Shown here piece by piece: positions 55,770-63,549 of a stretch of 64,000 bases of DNA. This DNA is from SB25 sp029560875 (GTDB taxonomy: Bacteria; Bacteroidota; Bacteroidia; Bacteroidales; Tenuifilaceae). The notes beneath the pieces are model-generated. The model had not been told where the DNA came from. It ran no database searches and saw only the letters and a list, made by a program, of their open reading frames with translations. The position numbers were made by a program, and so were the translations under genes. The stretch spans positions 1 to 64,000 of the forward strand of contig DAOOPM010000019.1 in the NCBI GenBank assembly GCA_035388225.1. Direction: 5' to 3'. Positions within the stretch are counted from its first letter, which is position 1. Each line of letters starts with the position of its first letter.

Positions 55770-56953
55770 GTATTCCAAAAGTAATTCTTAAGCCAGGAAA
55801 AGAGCAGTCGTTACAGCGTTTTCATCCTTGGGTGTTTTCTGGTGCAATTAAACGGATTGAGGGCTCCCCTGAGGAAGGCGAGGTTGTTGAGGTTTATGGT
55901 GCCGATTTGCAGTATTTGGGCATAGGTCATTACCATTCAGGCTCAATAAGTGTTCGAATTTTGAGTTTTAAAAAGGTTGACGTAGATGCTGTGTTCTGGA
56001 GAAACAAACTTCGGGATGCCTTGAATCATAGAAAATCGTTGGGTTTATATCCAAATACTGATACTAATACCTTTAGGTTGACACACGGCGAGGGCGATAA
56101 TCTGCCTGGGCTAATTATCGATATTTATGGCGATACTGCTGTAATGCAGTGCCATTCAGTTGGTATGTATTTGAGCCGTCATCTAATTGCAGAGCAATTA
56201 ATTGATGTTTTTGGTGGCTACATAAAATCCGTTTACGATAAGAGCAGCGGAACTTTGCCAATGCGTGAGAGGTATAATCCAGTCGATGGCTTTATTGCAG
56301 GGAAGGGTAACCTGTCAGGAGTTTATAATGAGTATGGAAATAAATTCTGGGTATCGTGGGACGAAGGTCAAAAAACGGGTTTCTTTATCGACCAAAGGGA
56401 GAACCGACGATTGGTGAAGGAGTACTCAAAAGGGCTGAAAGTTCTAAATACCTTTGGCTATACAGGTGGATTTTCGGTTTTTGCCCTAAAGGGAGGTGCA
56501 AGTGAGGTTGTTACTGTTGATAGTTCCGAGAAGGCAATAGCCCTTTCGAATCAAAACGTAGCTGCAAATTTTGATGACACATCCAAGCACCGTTCATATG
56601 CCGTTGATGCATTTGAGTATTTGCGTACCACCGATGAAATGTTCGATTTGATTATACTAGACCCACCTGCTTTTGCAAAGCATCATGATGCTTTGCGTAA
56701 TGCACTACAGGCTTACAAAAGGCTTAACCTTGCCGCTATTCGTAAGTTAAACCCAGGTGGAATTCTTTTTACCTTCTCCTGCTCACAGGTGGTTAGTAAG
56801 GTCGATTTTCGCAATGCGGTTTTCTCTGCCTGTGCTATTTCGGGTCGTGAGTCAGCAATACTACATCAGTTAAGTCAGCCTGCTGACCACCCAATTAACA
56901 TTTATCACCCAGAGGGTGAATACCTAAAAGGATTGGTTTTAAGAGTAAAATAA
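55766..56953 (+). CDS. RlmI-like class I SAM-dependent rRNA methyltransferase
   Basis: A 395-residue enzyme with a PUA RNA-binding domain at the N-terminus (about 1-75: HPWVFSGAIKRIEG) and a Rossmann methyltransferase domain. It resembles RlmI, which methylates C1962 of 23S rRNA. Motifs are NTFGYTGGFSVFAL, DSSEKAI, LDPPAFAKH (the DPP motif) and FTFSCSQ, with the conserved Cys. The ATG at 55766 overlaps the exonuclease stop. A frame starting at 55706 exists but would overlap the previous gene by 60 bases and extend past the family's start. Confidence 0.93.
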   Translation: MSIPKVILKPGKEQSLQRFHPWVFSGAIKRIEGSPEEGEVVEVYGADLQYLGIGHYHSGSISVRILSFKKVDVDAVFWRNKLRDALNHRKSLGLYPNTDTNTFRLTHGEGDNLPGLIIDIYGDTAVMQCHSVGMYLSRHLIAEQLIDVFGGYIKSVYDKSSGTLPMRERYNPVDGFIAGKGNLSGVYNEYGNKFWVSWDEGQKTGFFIDQRENRRLVKEYSKGLKVLNTFGYTGGFSVFALKGGASEVVTVDSSEKAIALSNQNVAANFDDTSKHRSYAVDAFEYLRTTDEMFDLIILDPPAFAKHHDALRNALQAYKRLNLAAIRKLNPGGILFTFSCSQVVSKVDFRNAVFSACAISGRESAILHQLSQPADHPINIYHPEGEYLKGLVLRVK

Positions 56954-56980
56954 AAGAGAGGCTCAATGCCTCTCTTACTT
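56954..56980. terminator. Bidirectional terminator between the rRNA methyltransferase and DUF2795 genes
   Basis: AAGAGAGGC (56954-56962) pairs with GCCTCTCTT (56968-56976) over a 5-base loop. Both flanks are T/A-rich, so it can serve the genes converging from either side. Confidence 0.75.
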
Positions 56981-57202
56981 TTAATATTCGTCCTCGTTGA
57001 AGAAAAAATCTTCTTTGGTTGGATAGTCGGGCCAGATATCTTCTATGCTCTCGTATATCTCATTCTCATCTTCAAGTTCCTGAAGGTTTTCAATAACTTC
57101 GAGGGGTGCGCCAGAACGGATGGCATAATCAATTAATTCCTCTTTAGTTGCTGGCCAAGGGGCATCTTCCAACTTTGATGCTAATTCAAGTGTCCAGTAC
57201 AT
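56981..57202 (-). CDS. DUF2795-domain protein
   Basis: A 73-residue acidic protein matching DUF2795 (LEDAPWPATKEELIDYAIRSGAP). In other bacteria this domain occurs as a small stand-alone protein of unknown function. It has its own candidate promoter at 57268-57275 and the shared terminator at 56954. Confidence 0.8.
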   Translation of the reverse strand: MYWTLELASKLEDAPWPATKEELIDYAIRSGAPLEVIENLQELEDENEIYESIEDIWPDYPTKEDFFFNEDEY

Positions 57203-57267
57203 AGTTAATAGTCAATAAGTTGTTAAGTTGTTGATTGCTAATTTTTTGTATTTTTCAGCAATTTTCG

Positions 57268-57275
57268 CAAATATA
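57268..57275 (-). promoter_or_regulatory. Candidate -7 element of the DUF2795 gene
   Basis: On the minus strand TATATTTG matches TAnnTTTG, 65 bases before the ATG at 57202, in the gap behind the adenosyltransferase gene. Confidence 0.4.
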
Positions 57276-57289
57276 GAAAAAAATTAATA

Positions 57290-57838
57290 TCAAACATTGG
57301 GTTGCCATTTTATTTGCTCAATATTTAAATCTTTTCCCAATTTTCTGGATAAAGTAAAGAAAAAATCACTTAACCTATTTAAATAAACTACCACATTTTC
57401 TGGAACAGGTGTTTCTTCGGCAAGTTTTGTAGTTAATCGCTCGGCTCTTCGGCAAACAGTTCTACAAACATGGCATACTGAAACAGTTTGGTGTCCACCT
57501 GGTAAAACAAAAGAGGTGAGGGGCTCAAGCGTTGAGTCCATTTTATCAATTTCCTCCTCAATCTGCTTTATGTCTGTATCGGCAATAATGGGTATTTTAA
57601 CCTTACAATCTGTGCAGTCTGCAGCAAGTATCGATGCGCAATTCATCAGCCTATCCTGAATTTTTACTAGCAATTGCTTGGTATAATTATCAACAGGTTG
57701 GTCGCGAAGTAAGCCCACGTAAGAGATTAGCTCATCTACTGTGCCGTATGCTTCAATTCGAGGGTGATATTTTGGAACTCTAGCACCTCCAATTAGCGAT
57801 GTGGTGCCTTTGTCGCCAGTTTTAGTGTATATCTTCAT
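57290..57838 (-). CDS. Cob(I)yrinic acid a,c-diamide adenosyltransferase (PduO type)
   Basis: A 182-residue cytoplasmic adenosyltransferase that makes adenosylcobalamin from cob(I)alamin and ATP. The ATP-binding N-terminus is MKIYTKTGDKGTTSLIGG, and the helical motif CRTVCRRAERL carries the catalytic arginines. Length is normal. No B12-dependent enzyme is adjacent, but its presence implies coenzyme B12 use in the cell. It may be read with the ABC ATPase gene upstream, although a hairpin between them suggests otherwise. Confidence 0.93.
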   Translation of the reverse strand: MKIYTKTGDKGTTSLIGGARVPKYHPRIEAYGTVDELISYVGLLRDQPVDNYTKQLLVKIQDRLMNCASILAADCTDCKVKIPIIADTDIKQIEEEIDKMDSTLEPLTSFVLPGGHQTVSVCHVCRTVCRRAERLTTKLAEETPVPENVVVYLNRLSDFFFTLSRKLGKDLNIEQIKWQPNV

Positions 57839-57878
57839 TTTTATCTATATTAATAACGGTTACCTTGAAATTGTTTTT

Positions 57879-57914
57879 AAAAATAAAGACTTGCCAAACA
57901 ACTAGCAAGTCTTT
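57879..57914 (-). terminator. Terminator of the ABC ATPase gene
   Basis: AAAGACTTGC (57885-57894) pairs with GCAAGTCTTT (57905-57914) over a 10-base loop; read on the minus strand a T-rich run follows. It lies 23 bases after the minus-strand stop at 57938. Confidence 0.7.
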
Positions 57915-57937
57915 TGAGAAATAACACAACATAAAAT

Positions 57938-58675
57938 CTATTGTTCAGTTAAAACTACTTTTTGTTTTAAAGTAGGATGAGGGTTAACCTCATCGGACTC
58001 AATCATTCCATCGCGTAGGCGAACAATTCTGCGGGCGTGTTTTGCAATATCCTCCTCGTGTGTAACAAGTATAATTGTATTGCCCTGTGCAAAAATATCC
58101 TCGAACAAATTCATTATATCAATGGATGTTTTAGAGTCGAGGTTCCCAGTTGGCTCATCTGCAAGAATAATGGAAGGGTCGTTAACCAATGCGCGGGCTA
58201 CTGCAACACGTTGACGCTGTCCCCCAGATAATTCGTTGGGTTTATGCTCCATTCTGTCTTCTAGGCTCACGTTGGTAAGTGCTTTTATCGCTTTCTCTAC
58301 TCGTTCATGCTTTGGAACGCCAGCGTATATCAATGGTAAAACAACATTATCCAATGCTGTGTAGCGGGGTAGTAAATTAAATGTTTGGAACACGAACCCA
58401 ATTTCCTTGTTCCGAATTTCGGCTAAGGCATCATCGGTAAGTTTACTAACATCGGTTCCGTTCAGTACGTATGCTCCATCGGTAGGGGTATCTAAACAGC
58501 CAAGGATATTCATTAAAGTTGATTTTCCTGAGCCTGAAGGTCCCATAATGGCCACATATTCATTTTTGTTGATTACCAAATCAACACCTTTTAGTGCTTT
58601 TACAACAACACTACCTACTTGGTAGAATTTTTTTATGTTGCTAATGTTTATTAAAGAGTTGTTATTCATTTTCAA
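57938..58675 (-). CDS. ABC transporter ATP-binding protein (MacB/LolD-like)
   Basis: A 245-residue ABC ATPase: Walker A GPSGSGKST, the Q-loop in FVFQTFNLLPRY, signature LSGGQRQRVAVARAL, Walker B ILADEPTGNLD and the H-loop in ILVTHE. The type is that of MacB/LolD/FtsE-like ATPases that work with FtsX-type permeases on lipoproteins or peptides. No permease gene is adjacent, so its partner must be elsewhere. It is flanked by a methyltransferase on one side and a terminator on the other. Confidence 0.92.
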   Translation of the reverse strand: MKMNNNSLINISNIKKFYQVGSVVVKALKGVDLVINKNEYVAIMGPSGSGKSTLMNILGCLDTPTDGAYVLNGTDVSKLTDDALAEIRNKEIGFVFQTFNLLPRYTALDNVVLPLIYAGVPKHERVEKAIKALTNVSLEDRMEHKPNELSGGQRQRVAVARALVNDPSIILADEPTGNLDSKTSIDIMNLFEDIFAQGNTIILVTHEEDIAKHARRIVRLRDGMIESDEVNPHPTLKQKVVLTEQ

Positions 58676-58730
58676 TGGTGTGTTTTGTATGTTAAAGTTA
58701 AACGATAATTTATTCTAAACAATTATGTAA

Positions 58731-58738
58731 CAAAATTA
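58731..58738 (-). promoter_or_regulatory. Candidate -7 element of the ABC ATPase gene
   Basis: On the minus strand TAATTTTG matches TAnnTTTG, 55 bases before the ATG at 58675, just beyond the end of the methyltransferase gene. Confidence 0.35.
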
Positions 58739-58744
58739 TTAATT

Positions 58745-59560
58745 TTAGTAAGGTCCATACCTTAACAAAAAGTTCTGTTTGGTAATTCCCTCCTCAAAAA
58801 TTAGAATACCGCAGCGGAAAAGGTCAATAGATAACGTAACTTTTGAGTTTGAACTAATATACTCCCAGGCCTTTTCCATCCCTTTGCTCCAACGGATATC
58901 ATCAACAATAATTATGGTTTTATGGTTGACTTTTGGTAAAATTAAGTTGAAGTTATTTATGAGCGCTCTGCCGTTGTGGTCGCCATCAATAAAAACAAAA
59001 TCCACACTCGATAATTCGTTAAGAACACGGGGTAATTGGTCCTCGAAATTGCCCGATAGAGTTTGAATATTTGTAAGCCCAAATTTCCTAAACCTATTCT
59101 GAGCAATGCCTAGAACGGCTTCATCGCCCTCAATGGTATATATCGATGCACTGGGATTCCCTTTTGCAAGATACATAGTGCTAATCCCAACTGATGTGCC
59201 TAACTCAACTATGTTTTTGGGTTGATAATGCTTTGCCAGTCGGTAAATTAATCGGCCCAGGTGAGATGGTATCGAAACTGAATTGGCAATTTTACCTAAC
59301 GAAATTTCTTCCCCTCGGAAACCATCGTTAAGGCTATCGTTTATTGATTTCTTGATAATAGAAAGGCCACAACCCTTTAGTTCTTTGCGGTAATTCTCAA
59401 TTTTTTCAAAGACCTCTTTTTTTGTTTCAGGTTCAATAACCTCGGTATATAGCTTGTAAATGTAGGGAGAGTGAATGCCATGTCCTCCAGTTGGTTTACA
59501 GTTTAGCCAAAAGTTGTAATAGTTCTTAATCTGCCCCAATAACCCTGTCCTCATAATCAA
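58745..59560 (-). CDS. Class I SAM-dependent methyltransferase
   Basis: A 271-residue protein with an O-methyltransferase-like Rossmann domain in its C-terminal two-thirds: SAM motif IVELGTSVGIS (near 115-125), then TIEGDEAVLGIAQNRF and VDFVFIDGDHNGRAL. The first 90 or so residues are extra and helical (PTGGHGIHSPYIYKL). The methyl acceptor is unknown. It has no signal peptide. Confidence 0.85.
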   Translation of the reverse strand: MIMRTGLLGQIKNYYNFWLNCKPTGGHGIHSPYIYKLYTEVIEPETKKEVFEKIENYRKELKGCGLSIIKKSINDSLNDGFRGEEISLGKIANSVSIPSHLGRLIYRLAKHYQPKNIVELGTSVGISTMYLAKGNPSASIYTIEGDEAVLGIAQNRFRKFGLTNIQTLSGNFEDQLPRVLNELSSVDFVFIDGDHNGRALINNFNLILPKVNHKTIIIVDDIRWSKGMEKAWEYISSNSKVTLSIDLFRCGILIFEEGITKQNFLLRYGPY

Positions 59561-59747
59561 AATCGTAAATCTTAATATTGCTAATGTACGATTTGGCTAT
59601 GTGTTAGGTATGATTTATTCTGTTAAAAAAGGTTTAAGGTGGGTTATTTTATATTAATGGAATGTTGAGGCCTGATAATTCTAGATTGTGTAAATATATT
59701 AGTTTTGTGGATAATTAATTGGGAATGCAGTTTTATAGTTGCGCTAA

Positions 59748-61856
59748 ATGAGCAGTATACTTTCAACCGATATTAAGTTTTTACCAGGAGTTGGTCCCAA
59801 ACGTGCAGAACTACTGCAAAAGGAATTGGGAATCTACTCTTTTGGGGATTTGCTGTATTTCTACCCTTACAAGCATATCGATAGGTCGAAAATCTATAAA
59901 ATTTCGGAAATAAATGAAGATTTGCCATATATCCAGATAGTTGGTAGGATTGTTAGGTTCGATGAGAGTGGTGTAGGGCGCCACAAGCGTTTAAACGCAA
60001 TATTTACCGATGGAAGTGGGAGTGTTGAGTTGGTTTGGTTTAAGGGTATAACTTGGATGGCAAAATGGCTAAAACCAAATGTCGATTATCTGGTCTTTGG
60101 AAAGGCTAGTAGGTTTGGCTCCCGTTTTAGCATTGCCCACCCCGAGATGGAGGAGTACCGTGTTGGTCAGGAAAAGATAATGGGTGCGCTACAGCCCGCT
60201 TATTCTACTACTGAAAAGTTAAAGAGCAACAGAATTTCATCAAAAACTATTCTTGGTTTTCAGCAATCGTTGCAGAATATTATTGCTGGGAAGCTCGACG
60301 AAACATTACCGCCAAACATTATAGACCAGCATAAGTTGATGACCTTGCCTGAAGCAATGCGTAATATTCACTTCCCTCAAAGTATCGCATTACTTCGTAA
60401 GGCCGAGCATCGTTTAAAGTTTGAGGAACTTTTTTACATACAGCTCGGAATATTACTCCGGCAATCGGTTCGGCAAACTAGGGTTAATGGGCATGTGTTT
60501 GGCAAAGTGGGGGAGATGTTCAACCGTTTCTACCACGAAAAGTTGCCTTTCCCCTTAACCGAAGCACAAAAACGTGTTATCCGCGAGATAAGGAAGGATA
60601 TGGGCAGCGGTAAGCAGATGAACAGATTGCTACAGGGCGATGTGGGCAGCGGGAAAACTGTTGTGGCGTTAATGTCAATGCTAATTGCTGTCGATAACGG
60701 TTATCAGGCTTGCATTATGGCTCCAACCGAGATTCTTGCCAATCAGCATTACGAATCTATTGCGGCACTGCTCGAAGGACTACCTATTAGCGTAGGTTTG
60801 CTTACCGGAAGCACTCGTCGTTCGGAGCGGAATAACTTGCATAAATCGTTGGAGGCAGGAGACCTTAATATTTTGATTGGAACACATGCGTTGCTTGAGG
60901 ATGTTGTAAAATTCAAAAATCTTGGATTTACCGTGATAGATGAGCAGCAACGTTTTGGAGTTATGCAACGGGCAAAACTCTGGGAGAAAAATGATGACCC
61001 TCCTCATATACTTGTAATGACAGCAACACCAATTCCTCGAACTCTTGCAATGACGCTTTATGGCGATTTAGATGTAAGTGTGATAGATGAACTTCCACCT
61101 GGACGCAAACCAGTTAAAACAATACACTACACAGACCTTAAGCGCAATGTTGTTTTTGGAAAAATTCGGGAACAAATAAAAGCAGGTCGGCAGGTTTATG
61201 TTGTTTATCCATTAATTAAGGAATCGGAGAAAATGGAGAACCTGAAAGATTTGCAGGATGGATATGAGAGCATTGTGCGTGCATTTCCTCCGCCAGAGTA
61301 TGTTACGGTTGTGGTTCATGGCCAAATGAAACCCGAGGATAAGGATTTTTCAATGAACTTATTTGTGCAGGGCAAGGCGCATATAATGGTTGCTACAACT
61401 GTTATTGAAGTCGGTGTGAATGTACCCAATGCAACCGTAATGGTAATTGAAAGTGCTGAGAGGTTTGGTCTATCTCAGTTGCACCAACTTAGGGGACGTG
61501 TTGGTCGAGGCGCCGACGAAAGTTTCTGTATTCTGATGTCGCAGGTAAAGCTCTCTGCCGATTCGCGAAAGCGATTAGAGACAATGGTTTCAACAAACGA
61601 TGGTTTCGAAATAGCCGAGGTTGATTTAAAACTACGCGGTCCTGGCGATATTGATGGGACAATGCAAAGCGGTTCCCCTATTGATTTGAAGTTGGCGAGT
61701 TTAAGTGCCGATAGTCAGTTGTTGCAGTATGCACGGAATGTTGCAAAGGATGTGCTAAGCGTTGACCCACTTTTATCATTGCCTCAAAATACACTTCTAT
61801 CAAAACGCTTGCAGGAACTTGCTCAAGCTAAAAATGATTTAAGCAGAATAAGCTAA
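59748..61856 (+). CDS. recG: ATP-dependent DNA helicase RecG
   Basis: A 702-residue branch-migrating helicase that rescues stalled replication forks and remodels Holliday junctions. The N-terminal wedge/OB domain (FLPGVGPKRAELLQ, then VGRIVRF) is followed by the helicase core. Walker A is GDVGSGKT (about 299-306), DEQQRFG is the DExQ box, and TATPIPRTLAMTLYGD, QLHQLRGRVGRG and the RecG-specific closing region with AEVDLKLRGPGDI are all seen. Length is normal for RecG. Confidence 0.97.
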   Translation: MSSILSTDIKFLPGVGPKRAELLQKELGIYSFGDLLYFYPYKHIDRSKIYKISEINEDLPYIQIVGRIVRFDESGVGRHKRLNAIFTDGSGSVELVWFKGITWMAKWLKPNVDYLVFGKASRFGSRFSIAHPEMEEYRVGQEKIMGALQPAYSTTEKLKSNRISSKTILGFQQSLQNIIAGKLDETLPPNIIDQHKLMTLPEAMRNIHFPQSIALLRKAEHRLKFEELFYIQLGILLRQSVRQTRVNGHVFGKVGEMFNRFYHEKLPFPLTEAQKRVIREIRKDMGSGKQMNRLLQGDVGSGKTVVALMSMLIAVDNGYQACIMAPTEILANQHYESIAALLEGLPISVGLLTGSTRRSERNNLHKSLEAGDLNILIGTHALLEDVVKFKNLGFTVIDEQQRFGVMQRAKLWEKNDDPPHILVMTATPIPRTLAMTLYGDLDVSVIDELPPGRKPVKTIHYTDLKRNVVFGKIREQIKAGRQVYVVYPLIKESEKMENLKDLQDGYESIVRAFPPPEYVTVVVHGQMKPEDKDFSMNLFVQGKAHIMVATTVIEVGVNVPNATVMVIESAERFGLSQLHQLRGRVGRGADESFCILMSQVKLSADSRKRLETMVSTNDGFEIAEVDLKLRGPGDIDGTMQSGSPIDLKLASLSADSQLLQYARNVAKDVLSVDPLLSLPQNTLLSKRLQELAQAKNDLSRIS

Positions 61857-61870
61857 TTATAATTTTGATG

Positions 61871-61878
61871 TACATTTG
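61871..61878 (+). promoter_or_regulatory. Candidate -7 element of the small lipoprotein gene
   Basis: TACATTTG matches TAnnTTTG and lies 47 bases before the ATG at 61926. Confidence 0.4.
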
Positions 61879-61925
61879 CATGATTTTTGTAGAGCAAAAC
61901 TAACTTTAACTTAAAAATTTAAAAT

Positions 61926-62330
61926 ATGAGAAAGATAATTTTGGTACTTGCAGCGCCTTTACTATTAGCCCTCGCTTCTTGTCTGGAAGGTGAAAATTCT
62001 ATTGTTTATAGAAACCCAGTAGATTTATCAAAAGGATTCCTGCCTGATACTGTGGACCTAAATAGTACAACTCAAATTGCATTAATGGCTTCTGCTCCAA
62101 ATTCTTGTTGGCATAGTTTGAATTTTGTGATTGAAGTAGAAAGTGATACTGCATATTATATATGGGCGATGGGCGTCTTTGAAAATCATGGGGAAAGTTG
62201 TGTTGATGAAATTGTAACTAAAGATACAGTAATAAACTTTACACCAACTATTGAAAAGTCCTATGTTTTTAAATTTTTAGAAAGCAATGATAAAATAAAA
62301 GTAGATACTATTGTTGTTAGGCCTATCTAG
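61926..62330 (+). CDS. Small lipoprotein of unknown function
   Basis: A 134-residue protein with a signal peptide and a lipobox at ASC (Cys about residue 19). The mature part has several short strands and two further cysteines (NSCWHS and ESCVDE). I recognise no family. It is probably membrane-anchored in the periplasm. It has its own candidate promoter and a strong terminator. Confidence 0.7.
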   Translation: MRKIILVLAAPLLLALASCLEGENSIVYRNPVDLSKGFLPDTVDLNSTTQIALMASAPNSCWHSLNFVIEVESDTAYYIWAMGVFENHGESCVDEIVTKDTVINFTPTIEKSYVFKFLESNDKIKVDTIVVRPI

Positions 62331-62340
62331 TTCTTAAAGA

Positions 62341-62377
62341 ATAAACGAGCCCAGAAATTTACTGGGCTCGTTTATTT
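62341..62377. terminator. Bidirectional terminator between the lipoprotein gene and rnfA
   Basis: ATAAACGAGCCCAG (62341-62354) pairs perfectly over 14 bp with CTGGGCTCGTTTAT (62362-62375) around a 7-base loop. It lies between two converging genes, with a T-rich side in both directions. Confidence 0.9.
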
Positions 62378-62380
62378 AAT

Positions 62381-62956
62381 TTATTTCACAATCCCAGCAA
62401 AGCCCATAAACGCTAAAGCCAGAATTCCTGCGGTAATCAGTGAGATTGGAACTCCTTTCATGCCTTTGGGTATATTGGCAAGTTCAAGTTGTTCTCTAAT
62501 TCCTGCCATTATTACCAAGGCTAATCCAAATCCAATAGAAATTGATGCTCCAAAAACAACACCTTCGAGTAGGTTGTAATTCTTTTTAATAACAAGGATT
62601 GCAACACCAAGTACTGCACAGTTGGTGGTGATTAAAGGCAAGAATATTCCTAGCGCTTGGTATAGGGCTGGGCTCAACTTTTTTAGCATAATCTCAACCA
62701 TTTGAACTAAAGCTGCAATAACCAAGATGAATACAATTGTTTGCATAAACTCTAGTCCAAGCGTATTCAGCACGAATACCTGAAGTAGATAGGTAACTAT
62801 TGTAGCCAGAACAATCACAAAGGTTACAGCACCAGCCATACCCAATGAAGTGCTAATTTTGTTAGATACTCCAAGGAATGGACAAATTCCTAAGAATTGA
62901 GAGAGTACTACGTTGTTAACAAAAATAGCAGCAATAACTATTAATACATATTCCAT
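62381..62956 (-). CDS. rnfA: Ion-translocating oxidoreductase complex subunit A
   Basis: A 191-residue membrane protein with six helices, matching RnfA/RsxA and its homologue NqrE. The conserved Cys-bearing half-helix GICPFLGVSNK and TNCAVLGVAIL are intact. Rnf couples ferredoxin oxidation to NAD+ reduction and pumps Na+ or H+. It is the last gene of the operon, 11 bases after rnfE. Confidence 0.96.
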   Translation of the reverse strand: MEYVLIVIAAIFVNNVVLSQFLGICPFLGVSNKISTSLGMAGAVTFVIVLATIVTYLLQVFVLNTLGLEFMQTIVFILVIAALVQMVEIMLKKLSPALYQALGIFLPLITTNCAVLGVAILVIKKNYNLLEGVVFGASISIGFGLALVIMAGIREQLELANIPKGMKGVPISLITAGILALAFMGFAGIVK

Positions 62957-62967
62957 ATGGCTGTGTT

Positions 62968-63549
62968 TTATGCTTTACGAATTTTATTTACTATAGCTAT
63001 TAAATAGCCCAATGCAATAAATGCTCCAGGTGCTAATACGAACACAAGGATTCCATCGCCAGATATAAACTTGTACCCGAATATCGATCCGCTTCCTAGA
63101 AGTTCACGGATAGAACCAAGTACAGTAAGTGCCAATGTGAAGCCAAGCCCCATTCCTAATCCATCGAGGAATGACGATAAGGCTCCATTTTTACATGCAT
63201 ATGCCTCCGCACGCCCAAGAACAATACAGTTTACAACAATCAGAGGGATGAAAATACCAAGTTTTTCATAAAGTCCCTGAGTATAGCCCTGCATTAGAAG
63301 GTCAACAATTGTTACAAAGGTTGCAATTACAACAATAAATGCAGGAATGCGAACCTTGTCGGGAATGAATTTGGACATTAAGGATATTACCACGTTGCTG
63401 CTGAATAGAACAAATGTGGTTGCCAGCCCCATACCCATACCGTTCATTGCTGACGATGTGGTTGCTAGCGTAGGGCAAGTTCCTAATACGAGAACTAGGA
63501 TAGGATTCTCCTGTAAGAAACCTTTGGTGAAATTTTTAAGTTGGCTCAT
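62968..63549 (-). CDS. rnfE: Ion-translocating oxidoreductase complex subunit E
   Basis: A 193-residue membrane protein with six helices, RnfE/RsxE type (homologue of NqrD). Cys motifs LGTCPTLATT and VNCIVLGRAEA match RnfE. Together with RnfA it forms the paired membrane core of the Rnf ion pump. Its ATG overlaps the rnfG stop by four bases (ATGA), so translation is probably coupled. Confidence 0.96.
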   Translation of the reverse strand: MSQLKNFTKGFLQENPILVLVLGTCPTLATTSSAMNGMGMGLATTFVLFSSNVVISLMSKFIPDKVRIPAFIVVIATFVTIVDLLMQGYTQGLYEKLGIFIPLIVVNCIVLGRAEAYACKNGALSSFLDGLGMGLGFTLALTVLGSIRELLGSGSIFGYKFISGDGILVFVLAPGAFIALGYLIAIVNKIRKA

